A stretch of 10,910 bases of DNA from an uncultured Clostridium sp. (GTDB taxonomy: Bacteria; Bacillota; Clostridia; Lachnospirales; Lachnospiraceae): assembly GCA_900544905.1 (NCBI GenBank), contig UQXF01000102.1:1-10910 (forward strand), written 5' to 3'. This document shows, piece after piece, positions 1 to 7,154 of this stretch. Made by a program: the position numbers and the translations under genes. Every line of letters starts with the position of its first letter. The stretch's first letter is position 1. The notes under the pieces are model-generated. The model ran no database searches, was not told the DNA's origin, and saw only the letters and a list, made by a program, of their open reading frames with translations.

Positions 1-13
1 AATACTTAACAGT

Positions 14-48
14 GAAAAAAATTTTTTTCTTCCTTTGGGAAAAAGGAA
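14..48. other. AT-rich palindrome and small hairpin upstream of mutY
   Basis: Bases 14-29 form a perfect palindrome, G then seven A, seven T and C. Directly after it, TTCCTTT (30-36) can pair with AAAGGAA (42-48) around a five-base loop. This may be the remains of a terminator for a gene lying before the window, or simply bent A-tract DNA upstream of the mutY promoter. There is no clean T-run after the hairpin on the + strand, so a classical terminator is not established. Nothing coding is seen in bases 1-119. Confidence 0.3.
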
Positions 49-60
49 ATGGGAAAATAT

Positions 61-89
61 TTGTATTTAAGAACAAGAAATGATATAGT
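61..89 (+). promoter_or_regulatory. Probable sigma-A promoter for the mutY operon
   Basis: A -35 element TTGTAT (61-66) is followed after exactly 17 bases by a -10 element TATAGT (84-89). The -10 is preceded by TGA, giving an extended -10 (TGn). Transcription would start near base 96, leaving a leader of about 25 bases before the mutY start codon. It is the only convincing promoter ahead of the mutY-polA-coaE run, so it probably drives all four genes. Confidence 0.6.
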
Positions 90-119
90 AAAGTAGAGTA
101 TAAATAACAGGGTGGCATT

Positions 120-1160
120 ATGGAATTTAACTGGAAAGATATAAGAAAGCCATTATCGGAATGGTATCAGCAAAACCATAGAAAATTGAGATGGCGTGAC
201 ACGAAAAATCCTTATCATGTATGGATTTCAGAGATTATGCTTCAGCAGACCCGTGTGGAGGCGGTCAAGGCATATTATGACCGCTTTATGCGGGAAATAC
301 CGGATATTGAAACCTTATCTAAGATACCAGAGGATGAGCTTTTGAAGCTTTGGGAAGGGCTTGGTTATTATAATCGTGCCAGAAATCTGCAAAAGGCGGC
401 AGTCTGTATTATGGAGAAGCATAATGGGGAGTTCCCGGCATGTTATGAGGAGGTACTTAAGCTTCCGGGGATTGGGGAATATACCGCCGGGGCAATCTGT
501 TCAATTTGCTTTGACCTGCCTACTCCTGCAGTGGACGGAAATGTGCTGAGAGTGGCGGCACGACTGACGGACAACCATGATAATATTGATGATATAAAGA
601 CGAAAAAAAGGGTGAGGGAGAACCTTCTGCCATTATACGGAGAGGGTGACTGTGGCTTGCTGACACAGTCACTGATGGAATTGGGAGCGGTGATTTGTAT
701 TCCCAACGGAATGCCCAAATGCGGCAGCTGTCCACTTCAGGAAATGTGTGTCGCATACAAAAGGAATAGCTATGGGGAGCTTCCTGTCCGCAGGGCGAAA
801 AAGAAAAGAAGAATAGAAGAGAAAACCGTGTTTATCCTCCACGACGGGGAGCGGTACGGCATACGGAAACGGGACGACAGTGGATTGTTGGCGAATATGT
901 GGGAATTTTACCATACAGATGAAAAGCTCACTGCCGCAGAGGCAGTTCATTTTATCAGTGAAAAAGGCTTTGAGCCGGTTCTGATAGAAAAAGAAATACC
1001 CTATACCCACATTTTCAGTCATGTGGAATGGCGGATGACTGCTTATTATATTGTCTGCCGGAATAAGAAGAGTGAACTCACATGGGTGGAGAAAAAGGAA
1101 TTTGACGATAAATATGCCCTGCCCACGGCATTTAAAATTTTTTTAGAGAGGGAGTCTTAG
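120..1160 (+). CDS. mutY: A/G-specific adenine DNA glycosylase MutY
   Basis: MutY removes adenine mispaired with 8-oxoguanine or guanine, starting base excision repair and preventing G:C to T:A transversions. The 346-residue length is normal. The N-terminal HhH-GPD glycosylase domain carries the catalytic Glu38 in SEIMLQQTRV, the helix-hairpin-helix LPGIGEYTAGA (115-125), and the catalytic Asp139 in AVDGNV. Cys193, Cys201, Cys204 and Cys210 form the 4Fe-4S site with spacing CX7CX2CX5C, one residue longer than the CX6CX2CX5C of E. coli MutY. The C-terminal NUDIX-like domain (about 232-346) has GLLANMWEF (255-263) and the Phe-Ser-His loop (299-301) known to read 8-oxoguanine, which separates MutY from endonuclease III. 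The start has AGGGTGG at 109-115, four bases before the ATG. It is first in a run with polA and coaE, and the next gene starts one base after its stop. Confidence 0.97.
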   Translation: MEFNWKDIRKPLSEWYQQNHRKLRWRDTKNPYHVWISEIMLQQTRVEAVKAYYDRFMREIPDIETLSKIPEDELLKLWEGLGYYNRARNLQKAAVCIMEKHNGEFPACYEEVLKLPGIGEYTAGAICSICFDLPTPAVDGNVLRVAARLTDNHDNIDDIKTKKRVRENLLPLYGEGDCGLLTQSLMELGAVICIPNGMPKCGSCPLQEMCVAYKRNSYGELPVRRAKKKRRIEEKTVFILHDGERYGIRKRDDSGLLANMWEFYHTDEKLTAAEAVHFISEKGFEPVLIEKEIPYTHIFSHVEWRMTAYYIVCRNKKSELTWVEKKEFDDKYALPTAFKIFLERES

Positions 1161-1161
1161 T

Positions 1162-1680
1162 ATGACATGCTTAGAAGCGCAATCAAAGATTATTGCTTAT
1201 ATTGACCATGATTTGGAACGGGATGAAAAACAGGACTTCTTAAAGCATATTCAATGCTGCAATGACTGCAAAGAGGAGCTTAATATATATTATACAATGA
1301 TAGAAGGCATGCGACAGCTGGATGAGAATATGCCGTTATCCAGGGATTTTACCAAGGAGCTTAATAACCGGATGGAAAGGGAACTGAAAAGCAGCAGAAA
1401 AAAGAGAGATTTTTTCCGCTCCTCAGTAGTGCTCGCAATTGTGGCAGCAATGGGTTTTCTGATATTCGGCTACGTGAATTTCCTGAATCTGCTGCATGAA
1501 CAGGAACAGGCAGCGTTAAAGGAAGCGCAGGGGGAATACTATTACAGCCAGACCTTTGATGATATTTTGTTTTTGCCGGAGACGGAGCAAATCGTACAGG
1601 ATATCAATATATCATCGGAGGAGGAATCAGAAAGCAGTTTTTATGAGAAAATAAGACAGCATAATTATTTAAAGCAATAG
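1162..1680 (+). CDS. Zinc-finger (zf-HC2) anti-sigma-like single-pass membrane protein
   Basis: A 172-residue protein whose N-terminus matches the zf-HC2 / ZAS anti-sigma fold: Cys3 in the opening helix, then His29-X3-Cys33-X2-Cys36, the HX3CX2C zinc motif. A basic stretch (about 76-86) leads into one hydrophobic helix (about 87-107), followed by an acidic outer tail of about 65 residues ending in a cluster of Glu and Ser. This predicts a cytoplasmic zinc domain and an extracytoplasmic tail. Family members usually bind an ECF sigma factor encoded next to them, but no sigma gene is in this window; the neighbours are mutY and polA. So the partner is unknown and the protein may have another job. 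Its ribosome site AGAGAGGGAG (1145-1154) lies inside the end of mutY, and the one-base gap implies co-transcription and probably translational coupling. Assignment to the fold is good; the function is uncertain. Confidence 0.85.
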   Translation: MTCLEAQSKIIAYIDHDLERDEKQDFLKHIQCCNDCKEELNIYYTMIEGMRQLDENMPLSRDFTKELNNRMERELKSSRKKRDFFRSSVVLAIVAAMGFLIFGYVNFLNLLHEQEQAALKEAQGEYYYSQTFDDILFLPETEQIVQDINISSEEESESSFYEKIRQHNYLKQ

Positions 1681-1692
1681 AGGAGTGTATAT

Positions 1693-4329
1693 ATGGACAA
1701 GATTTTATTAGTGGATGGACACAGTATATTAAACAGGGCATTTTATGGTCTGCCGGATTTGACCAATTCCAAAGGAGAACACACCAATGCAGTGCTTGGC
1801 TTTATTAATATTATACTGAAGGTTATTGAAGAGGAGAAGCCTACCCATCTTGCAGTGGCATTTGATGTGCATCAAAAAACATTCCGCCATGAAATGTTTG
1901 AGGAGTATAAGGGTACCCGCAAAGGGATGCCGGAGGAGCTGAGAAGCCAGGTGCCTGTCATGAAAGAGGTATTGCAGGCTATGAATGTCACGGTGATAGA
2001 ACGGCCTGGCTTTGAGGCGGATGATGTGATAGGGACACTTTCACGGATGGGAGAAAATGCTGATATGCAGGTTACGGTATTGTCCGGAGACAGGGATTTA
2101 TTACAGCTGGCAACGGACAAGGTGTTAATCCGGATTCCTAAAACCAAGGGTGGACACACAACGGTGGAGAGCTATCATGCGAAAGAGGTTGAAGCTTTAT
2201 ATGGGGTAACTCCTACGGAATTTATTGATATGAAAGGATTGATGGGAGATGCCTCTGACAATATTCCGGGGGTTCCGGGGATTGGAGAAAAGACAGCTTC
2301 CAAGATTATTTCAACCTATCATTCTATCGAAGAAGCCCATGCCCATTTAGATGAGATTAAGCCAAAAAAGGCAATGGAAAATCTTGGAGAGTATTACGAA
2401 CAGGCATTAATGAGTAAGGTGCTTGCCACAATTAAGCTGGATGTGCCAATTGACATAGATTTTTCAGAGATGAAAATGGAATCCCTTTTTACCAAAGAGG
2501 CGTATGATTACATTAAAAACCTGGAACTGAAGAGTCTGTTAAAATATTTTGAAGTTCCGGAAGAGGTAATGCAGATTCAGCTTGACACCAATATTATTTC
2601 CGATTTGGGCGACATGGAGGATTATTTTTCCGGGTTTGGCGAGGCGGAACGCATTGGACTGTTTGGATTATTTGAAGACCGGGAGCTTTTGGGGTTGGGA
2701 ATTACAAAGGATGGCGTCCATACGGATTTTATTGTCTGCTCCATGTTTATAACGGAAGAGCTGATTGCAGACAGGTTTATGTCGGTTTACAGGGAGCATC
2801 CGGAAATGAAGGTTGTTACCAATGATTTAAAGATATTGCTTAAAGTACTGCCGTTGGAGTCTGAGGACAGGGTAGAGGATACTTCCGTAGCTGCTTATCT
2901 GTTAAACCCCATAAAGGATAGCTATGCCTATGATGATATTGCAAGGGATTATCTAAACCTGACCGTGCCTTCCAGAAAAGAGCTGCTGGATAAAATGAAG
3001 CTGAATACATTTATGCTCCAGGAGGAGAAGGTGGAAGCGTATCTCTCCTATGAAACGAGCATTCCATATCTCGCATGGGATAAGCTCCAGGAACGGTTAA
3101 AGGAAATGGAGATGTATCAGTTATATACAGAAATTGAACTCCCAACAGTATATGTGTTAGAGCATATGGAAAAAGAGGGAATCCGTGTGGACGGAGATGC
3201 CTTGAAAGAATATGGAGAGATGCTGGGAGAGAAAATTGCAGCCCTGGAAGAGGCAATTTATCAGGAAGCCGGAACTCATTTTAATATCAATTCGCCAAAA
3301 CAGCTGGGAGAGGTATTATTTGAAACCCTTAAATTACCGGGAGCAAAAAAGACAAAAACAGGATATTCTACCAATGTAGACGTGCTGAATAAATTAAAAA
3401 ATGATTATCCGATTGTAAGGGATGTGTTGGAGTACAGGCAGGTGGCAAAGCTGAAATCCACCTATGCAGATGGATTGTCTGTGTTTATAAGGGAAGATGG
3501 CAGAATCCATGGTACATTTAACCAAACCATCACTGCCACAGGGAGAATCAGCTCCACAGAACCCAATCTTCAGAATATTCCCATGCGTACGGAGCTTGGA
3601 AGAAGCATAAGGAAGGTATTTATTCCAAGAGAGGACTATATTTTTGTGGATGCAGATTACTCCCAGATTGAATTGCGGGTGCTGGCGCATTTTTCAGGAG
3701 ATGAGAAATTGATTGCAGCCTATCATGAAAACCAGGATATTCATGCGCTGACGGCATCCCAGGTGTTTGGCGTACCCATTGACCAGGTGGATGATTTGAT
3801 GCGCAGAAATGCAAAAGCGGTGAATTTTGGAATTGTATATGGAATCAGTGCATTTGGACTGTCGGAGGATTTGGAGATTTCAAGAAAGGAAGCCTCTGCG
3901 TATATTGACAGCTATTTTGCCACCTATCCCGGAGTAAAGCATTTTCTTGATGAAACAGTGGAGAACGCCAAAAAGACAGGTTTAACCCGGACTATGTTTG
4001 GAAGAATCCGGCAGATTCCGGAATTGTCATCCTCTAATTTTATGCAGCGCAGCTTTGGCGAGCGCATTGCCATGAATTCACCGATTCAGGGAACGGCTGC
4101 GGATATTATCAAAATCGCTATGATTCGCGTGCATGAGCGCTTAAAATGGGAGCATTGCAAATCTTCACTGATTCTTCAGATTCATGACGAGCTTCTGATA
4201 GAAACCCACAGGGATGAGGAAGAGCTGGTGAAGCAGATTCTGACAGAGGAAATGATGCATGCAGCGGAGCTCTCCGTGCCGCTTTTGGTGGGGGTGAGTT
4301 CCGGGAAAAACTGGTATGAGGCAAAGTAG
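1693..4329 (+). CDS. polA: DNA polymerase I
   Basis: PolA fills gaps in excision repair and removes RNA primers at Okazaki fragments. The 878 residues fit the Firmicutes family (about 880). The 5'-3' exonuclease domain (about 1-290) shows Asp8 in LLVDGHS, the EADD motif (108-111), SGDRD (131-135) and MGDASDNIPG (184-193) followed by a helix-hairpin-helix. The middle region (about 300-470) corresponds to the proofreading domain but is degenerate: at the position of the DxE motif it reads IGLFGLFED, so 3'-5' exonuclease activity is probably absent, as in Bacillus-type and Taq enzymes. The polymerase domain has motif A DADYSQIELR (653-662, Asp655 and Glu660), the O-helix with Lys708, Phe712 and Tyr716, and motif C with His831-Asp832-Glu833. 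The start is backed by AGAGGAG at 1679-1685, seven bases before the ATG. It is followed by coaE after 23 bases. Confidence 0.98.
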   Translation: MDKILLVDGHSILNRAFYGLPDLTNSKGEHTNAVLGFINIILKVIEEEKPTHLAVAFDVHQKTFRHEMFEEYKGTRKGMPEELRSQVPVMKEVLQAMNVTVIERPGFEADDVIGTLSRMGENADMQVTVLSGDRDLLQLATDKVLIRIPKTKGGHTTVESYHAKEVEALYGVTPTEFIDMKGLMGDASDNIPGVPGIGEKTASKIISTYHSIEEAHAHLDEIKPKKAMENLGEYYEQALMSKVLATIKLDVPIDIDFSEMKMESLFTKEAYDYIKNLELKSLLKYFEVPEEVMQIQLDTNIISDLGDMEDYFSGFGEAERIGLFGLFEDRELLGLGITKDGVHTDFIVCSMFITEELIADRFMSVYREHPEMKVVTNDLKILLKVLPLESEDRVEDTSVAAYLLNPIKDSYAYDDIARDYLNLTVPSRKELLDKMKLNTFMLQEEKVEAYLSYETSIPYLAWDKLQERLKEMEMYQLYTEIELPTVYVLEHMEKEGIRVDGDALKEYGEMLGEKIAALEEAIYQEAGTHFNINSPKQLGEVLFETLKLPGAKKTKTGYSTNVDVLNKLKNDYPIVRDVLEYRQVAKLKSTYADGLSVFIREDGRIHGTFNQTITATGRISSTEPNLQNIPMRTELGRSIRKVFIPREDYIFVDADYSQIELRVLAHFSGDEKLIAAYHENQDIHALTASQVFGVPIDQVDDLMRRNAKAVNFGIVYGISAFGLSEDLEISRKEASAYIDSYFATYPGVKHFLDETVENAKKTGLTRTMFGRIRQIPELSSSNFMQRSFGERIAMNSPIQGTAADIIKIAMIRVHERLKWEHCKSSLILQIHDELLIETHRDEEELVKQILTEEMMHAAELSVPLLVGVSSGKNWYEAK

Positions 4330-4352
4330 AAGAATCACAAAGGAAGAGAAAC

Positions 4353-4940
4353 ATGAAAATTATTGGAATTACCGGTGGGATTGGAACCGGTAAAAGTACG
4401 GTTCTAAATTTTTTAAAGCAGGAATATAATGCTTATATTGTGGAGGCTGACAGGCTGGCACATGAATTGATGCTGCCGGGAGAAGCGGCGTATCGTCAGA
4501 TTACAGATATTTTTGGCACAGCTATCTTAAGCACAGACGGTACAATTGACAGGAACAGGCTTGGAACAATTGTTTTTGGGGATGCAGAGGCATTAAGGAA
4601 GCTGAATGCTGTTATTCATCCGGCGGTGAAGCAGCATATTTTACAGGATATTGAAGCCAGGAAAAAAGAGGGAAATGTCAAATATTATGTAATTGAGGCA
4701 GCACTTTTAATTGAAGACGGTTATAAGACAATCTGTGATGAATTATGGTATATTTATACAGAGAAGGAAGAGCGGATTAGAAGACTGATTGCCGGGCGGG
4801 GCGGCAGCAGGGAAAAATGGGAGCATGTAATCGGGAATCAATCTTCCGATGATTATTATCGTACAAATTGTGATTATGTGATTGATAATGGAAGAGGTTT
4901 TGAATATACCATAAATATAGTAAAGGAATTATTGTCTTAA
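4353..4940 (+). CDS. coaE: Dephospho-CoA kinase
   Basis: CoaE phosphorylates the 3'-hydroxyl of the ribose of dephospho-CoA with ATP, the last step of coenzyme A synthesis, in the cytoplasm. The 195-residue protein is of normal length. It opens with the P-loop GGIGTGKST (8-16), followed by the conserved EADRLAHEL segment with Asp33, an IHPAV motif, the IEAALLIEDG segment where the family usually has PLLFE, and a lid with RRLIAGRGGSREKW and a downstream NQ. Its start is supported by AAAGGAAG at 4339-4346. polA next to coaE is a common arrangement in Firmicutes; in Bacillus subtilis mutM and ytaF lie between them, and here both are absent while the other oxidised-guanine repair gene, mutY, sits upstream. 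The promoter of the next gene overlaps the 3' end of this one. Confidence 0.95.
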   Translation: MKIIGITGGIGTGKSTVLNFLKQEYNAYIVEADRLAHELMLPGEAAYRQITDIFGTAILSTDGTIDRNRLGTIVFGDAEALRKLNAVIHPAVKQHILQDIEARKKEGNVKYYVIEAALLIEDGYKTICDELWYIYTEKEERIRRLIAGRGGSREKWEHVIGNQSSDDYYRTNCDYVIDNGRGFEYTINIVKELLS

Positions 4941-4960
4941 ACAAGATAATGTGGTAAAAT
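4932..4960 (+). promoter_or_regulatory. Probable sigma-A promoter for the FtsA-like/GGDEF operon
   Basis: TTGTCT (4932-4937) is followed after 17 bases by TAAAAT (4955-4960), itself preceded by TGG, giving an extended -10. The -35 element lies in the last codons of coaE. Transcription would begin near 4967, leaving a leader of about 70 bases before the preferred start codon at 5037. No terminator is seen between coaE and this promoter, so read-through from the upstream operon is possible. Confidence 0.6.
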
Positions 4961-4963
4961 ATA

Positions 4964-5006
4964 CCTGTATGTGGTTTTTTGAAATAGCTTTAAGAGGGCA
5001 TGCAGG
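4964..5006 (+). other. Possible stem in the 5' leader of the FtsA-like gene
   Basis: CCTGTATG (4964-4971) can pair with CATGCAGG (4999-5006) over eight positions, seven Watson-Crick and one G-U, enclosing a 27-base loop. The stem begins close to the predicted transcription start, so only part of it may be in the RNA. It matches no riboswitch that I recognise and lacks a terminator-like T-run. It may be chance. Confidence 0.2.
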
Positions 5007-5026
5007 ACCTTTATCAGATAATTAAT

Positions 5027-5032
5027 GGAGAG
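5027..5032 (+). promoter_or_regulatory. Ribosome binding site that fixes the FtsA-like start at 5037
   Basis: GGAGAG lies six bases ahead of the ATG at 5037. The in-frame ATG at 5025 overlaps this site, and its nearest purine-rich candidate (AGGA at 5004-5007) is 17 bases away. The downstream start is therefore preferred. Confidence 0.7.
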
Positions 5033-5036
5033 TTAT

Positions 5037-7151
5037 ATGACAGCAGTGACAAAATATCCGGAACCACTTGTATTTGGTCTAGATATCGGGACCAGAAGTA
5101 TTGTTGGTACAGTAGGATATAAAGAGGGGAACCAATTTAATATTGTGGCGCAGTGTGTTAAATTTCATGATACCAGAGCTATGCTGGATGGACAGATTCA
5201 TGATATTAACAAGGTGGGAGAAGAAATTCTTTATGTCAAGGAGAAGCTGGAGCAGCAGCTGTCGGGAAGAAAACTGAAAGAGGTCTGTATTGCTGCAGCC
5301 GGACGTGTGTTAAAGACTGCTGTTGGCAGAGGATATTATGAATTTCCGGATACCACAGTTGTGAATCAGGAATATATTCATTCCCTGGAGATGTTAGGAG
5401 TTGAAAAGGCACATGAGCAGATGCTGCAGGAAAATGATTCCGAGGTGAAATTTTTCTGTGTGGGATATACGGTAATCAAATATTACCTGAATGATTTTGA
5501 AATTGGAAATTTAGAGGGGCATAAGGCGCACAATATAGCCGCAGATGTTCTGGCAACATTTCTGCCGGAGGAAGTGGTGGATGGCTTGTATGCTGCAGTT
5601 TCCCAGGCAAATCTGGAAATATCAAATATGACTCTGGAGCCGATTGCGGCAATTCAGGTTGCCATCCCGGAAAATTACCGGTTGCTGAATATTGCACTGG
5701 TTGACGTGGGCGCAGGCACATCGGATATCTGTGTAACCAGGGATGGAAGTATTATCGGTTATGGGATGCTTCCCAAAGCGGGAGATGAGCTCAGCGAGGC
5801 GCTGGTTAAGGAGTATCTGGTAGATTTTGCCACAGCAGAGAAGATTAAGATGATTGGCCCAAGGAAAAAGAGTCTTACTTACAAGGATATTATGGGAATC
5901 AGCCATAAGATTACTCCCCAGGAGGTATATGATAAATTAGATACCATTATAGATGACATTACCGGTCAGATTGCGGCAAAAATTGTGGAATTGAACGGGG
6001 ATAAGCCGGTATCAGCTGCTTTTGTGGTAGGGGGTGGCGGCAAGCTCCCGGGATTTACCCAAAAGCTTGCAGGACATCTGGATTTACCTCCGGAACGGGT
6101 TGCTCTCCGGGGAGAGGAAGTGCTGGGCTTTGTCAATATTTTTGTTGAGGGAGTGAAAAAGGACCCGTTACTGGTGACACCAATCGGTATCTGTCTGAAT
6201 TTTTACGACCAGAAGAATCGGTTTGTCTATCTGTTGGTAAATGATGAACGGATTAAATTATATGATAATGACAAGCTGACCGTGTTTGATGCTGCACTGG
6301 CATACGGTCTGTCAAATGATTCCATATTCCCAAAACGCGGGGCGGATTTGAATTATACATTGAATGGAAAGAAGAAATTTATACGGGGCAGCGCCGGTGA
6401 GGCGGCTACCATTTTATTAAATGGCAAAGAGACTGGTATGAATCATGGCGTTAAAGCAGGTGACCAGATTAAAATAGTGGAATCTACAAGAGGAGAGGAC
6501 GCATCGGCTGTTTTGAACGAAGTAACGGATGTCACCTCCACCATATCCTTTGTTGTCAATGAGGTTGTGGTAAATTGTCCAAGATATGCCAGTGTCAACG
6601 GACGTCTGGAATCGGAATTTTATCATATTAATGATGGGGATAAGATAGAAGTACTCAATTATTATACACTCAGCCAGCTGATGCAGTTTATGGACATTGA
6701 GACACCCCATGAGGTATTTGTCAATGGCGCAAGAGCCGGTGCGGATACTAAGATATATGAAAACTTTAATGTGGCATGGATTGACAAGGAGGATATATAC
6801 AAAACAGAGCCTTTTGTGACAGAGGAAGAGGAGACTGTTGCAGAAGAGAAAACGGCTGCAAAAGAAAAACAAGCTGTTAGCAATCCTGTCGAAAATGATT
6901 TGGTTAATCAATGGATTGAAGAGAGAGAAAAGAATGAGGAAGCCATCCAGATGAATGTGGTGGTAAATGGGGAGCCGGTTACATTAACAGGCAAGTCCGG
7001 CTATGTATTTGTGGATATTTTTGATAAATATGACTTTGATTTAAAGACTATTAAGGGAACTGCTCTCGTACAGAAAATTGACGGACAGCCTGCAGAGCAT
7101 TTCAGTCCCCTTCATAATGGAGCTGTGGTTGAATTATATTGGAAGGAATAA
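5037..7151 (+). CDS. FtsA-like actin-fold ATPase with long beta-grasp-like C-terminal tail
   Basis: A 704-residue protein (708 if begun at 5025). Residues 1 to about 390 are an actin/Hsp70-fold ATPase of the FtsA/PilM type: phosphate-1 loop GLDIGTRS (14-21), an FtsA-type inserted 1C (SHS2) region (about 45-160), phosphate-2 loop DVGAGTSD (223-230), and adenosine motif VVGGGGKLPG (330-339). Typical FtsA has about 410-440 residues and ends in a membrane-binding amphipathic helix; this one has no such helix but about 315 further residues. The tail repeats a pattern of a hydrophobic strand, NG or DG, then GD or NG and another strand: 458-481, 519-540, 560-582 and 677-702. An acidic Glu/Lys-rich linker (about 591-638) precedes the last unit. 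I read these as beta-grasp-like units, by inference. It is not ordinary FtsA, since ftsZ is not nearby. A role in the envelope or cell division, or as a polymerising scaffold, is plausible but unproven. A membrane GGDEF gene follows after three bases. Confidence 0.85.
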   Translation: MTAVTKYPEPLVFGLDIGTRSIVGTVGYKEGNQFNIVAQCVKFHDTRAMLDGQIHDINKVGEEILYVKEKLEQQLSGRKLKEVCIAAAGRVLKTAVGRGYYEFPDTTVVNQEYIHSLEMLGVEKAHEQMLQENDSEVKFFCVGYTVIKYYLNDFEIGNLEGHKAHNIAADVLATFLPEEVVDGLYAAVSQANLEISNMTLEPIAAIQVAIPENYRLLNIALVDVGAGTSDICVTRDGSIIGYGMLPKAGDELSEALVKEYLVDFATAEKIKMIGPRKKSLTYKDIMGISHKITPQEVYDKLDTIIDDITGQIAAKIVELNGDKPVSAAFVVGGGGKLPGFTQKLAGHLDLPPERVALRGEEVLGFVNIFVEGVKKDPLLVTPIGICLNFYDQKNRFVYLLVNDERIKLYDNDKLTVFDAALAYGLSNDSIFPKRGADLNYTLNGKKKFIRGSAGEAATILLNGKETGMNHGVKAGDQIKIVESTRGEDASAVLNEVTDVTSTISFVVNEVVVNCPRYASVNGRLESEFYHINDGDKIEVLNYYTLSQLMQFMDIETPHEVFVNGARAGADTKIYENFNVAWIDKEDIYKTEPFVTEEEETVAEEKTAAKEKQAVSNPVENDLVNQWIEEREKNEEAIQMNVVVNGEPVTLTGKSGYVFVDIFDKYDFDLKTIKGTALVQKIDGQPAEHFSPLHNGAVVELYWKE

Positions 7152-7154
7152 TGA

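Noticed and set aside
5025..5036. In-frame upstream start for the FtsA-like gene
   Set aside because: The ATG at 5025 overlaps the ribosome binding site that serves 5037 and has no good site of its own. The difference is only four residues, so this is a preference rather than a certainty.
6417..6911. Long open frame on the - strand (164 codons) inside the FtsA-like gene
   Set aside because: It lies wholly antisense to a clearly coding region, its translation resembles no family that I know, and no ribosome binding site or promoter supports it.
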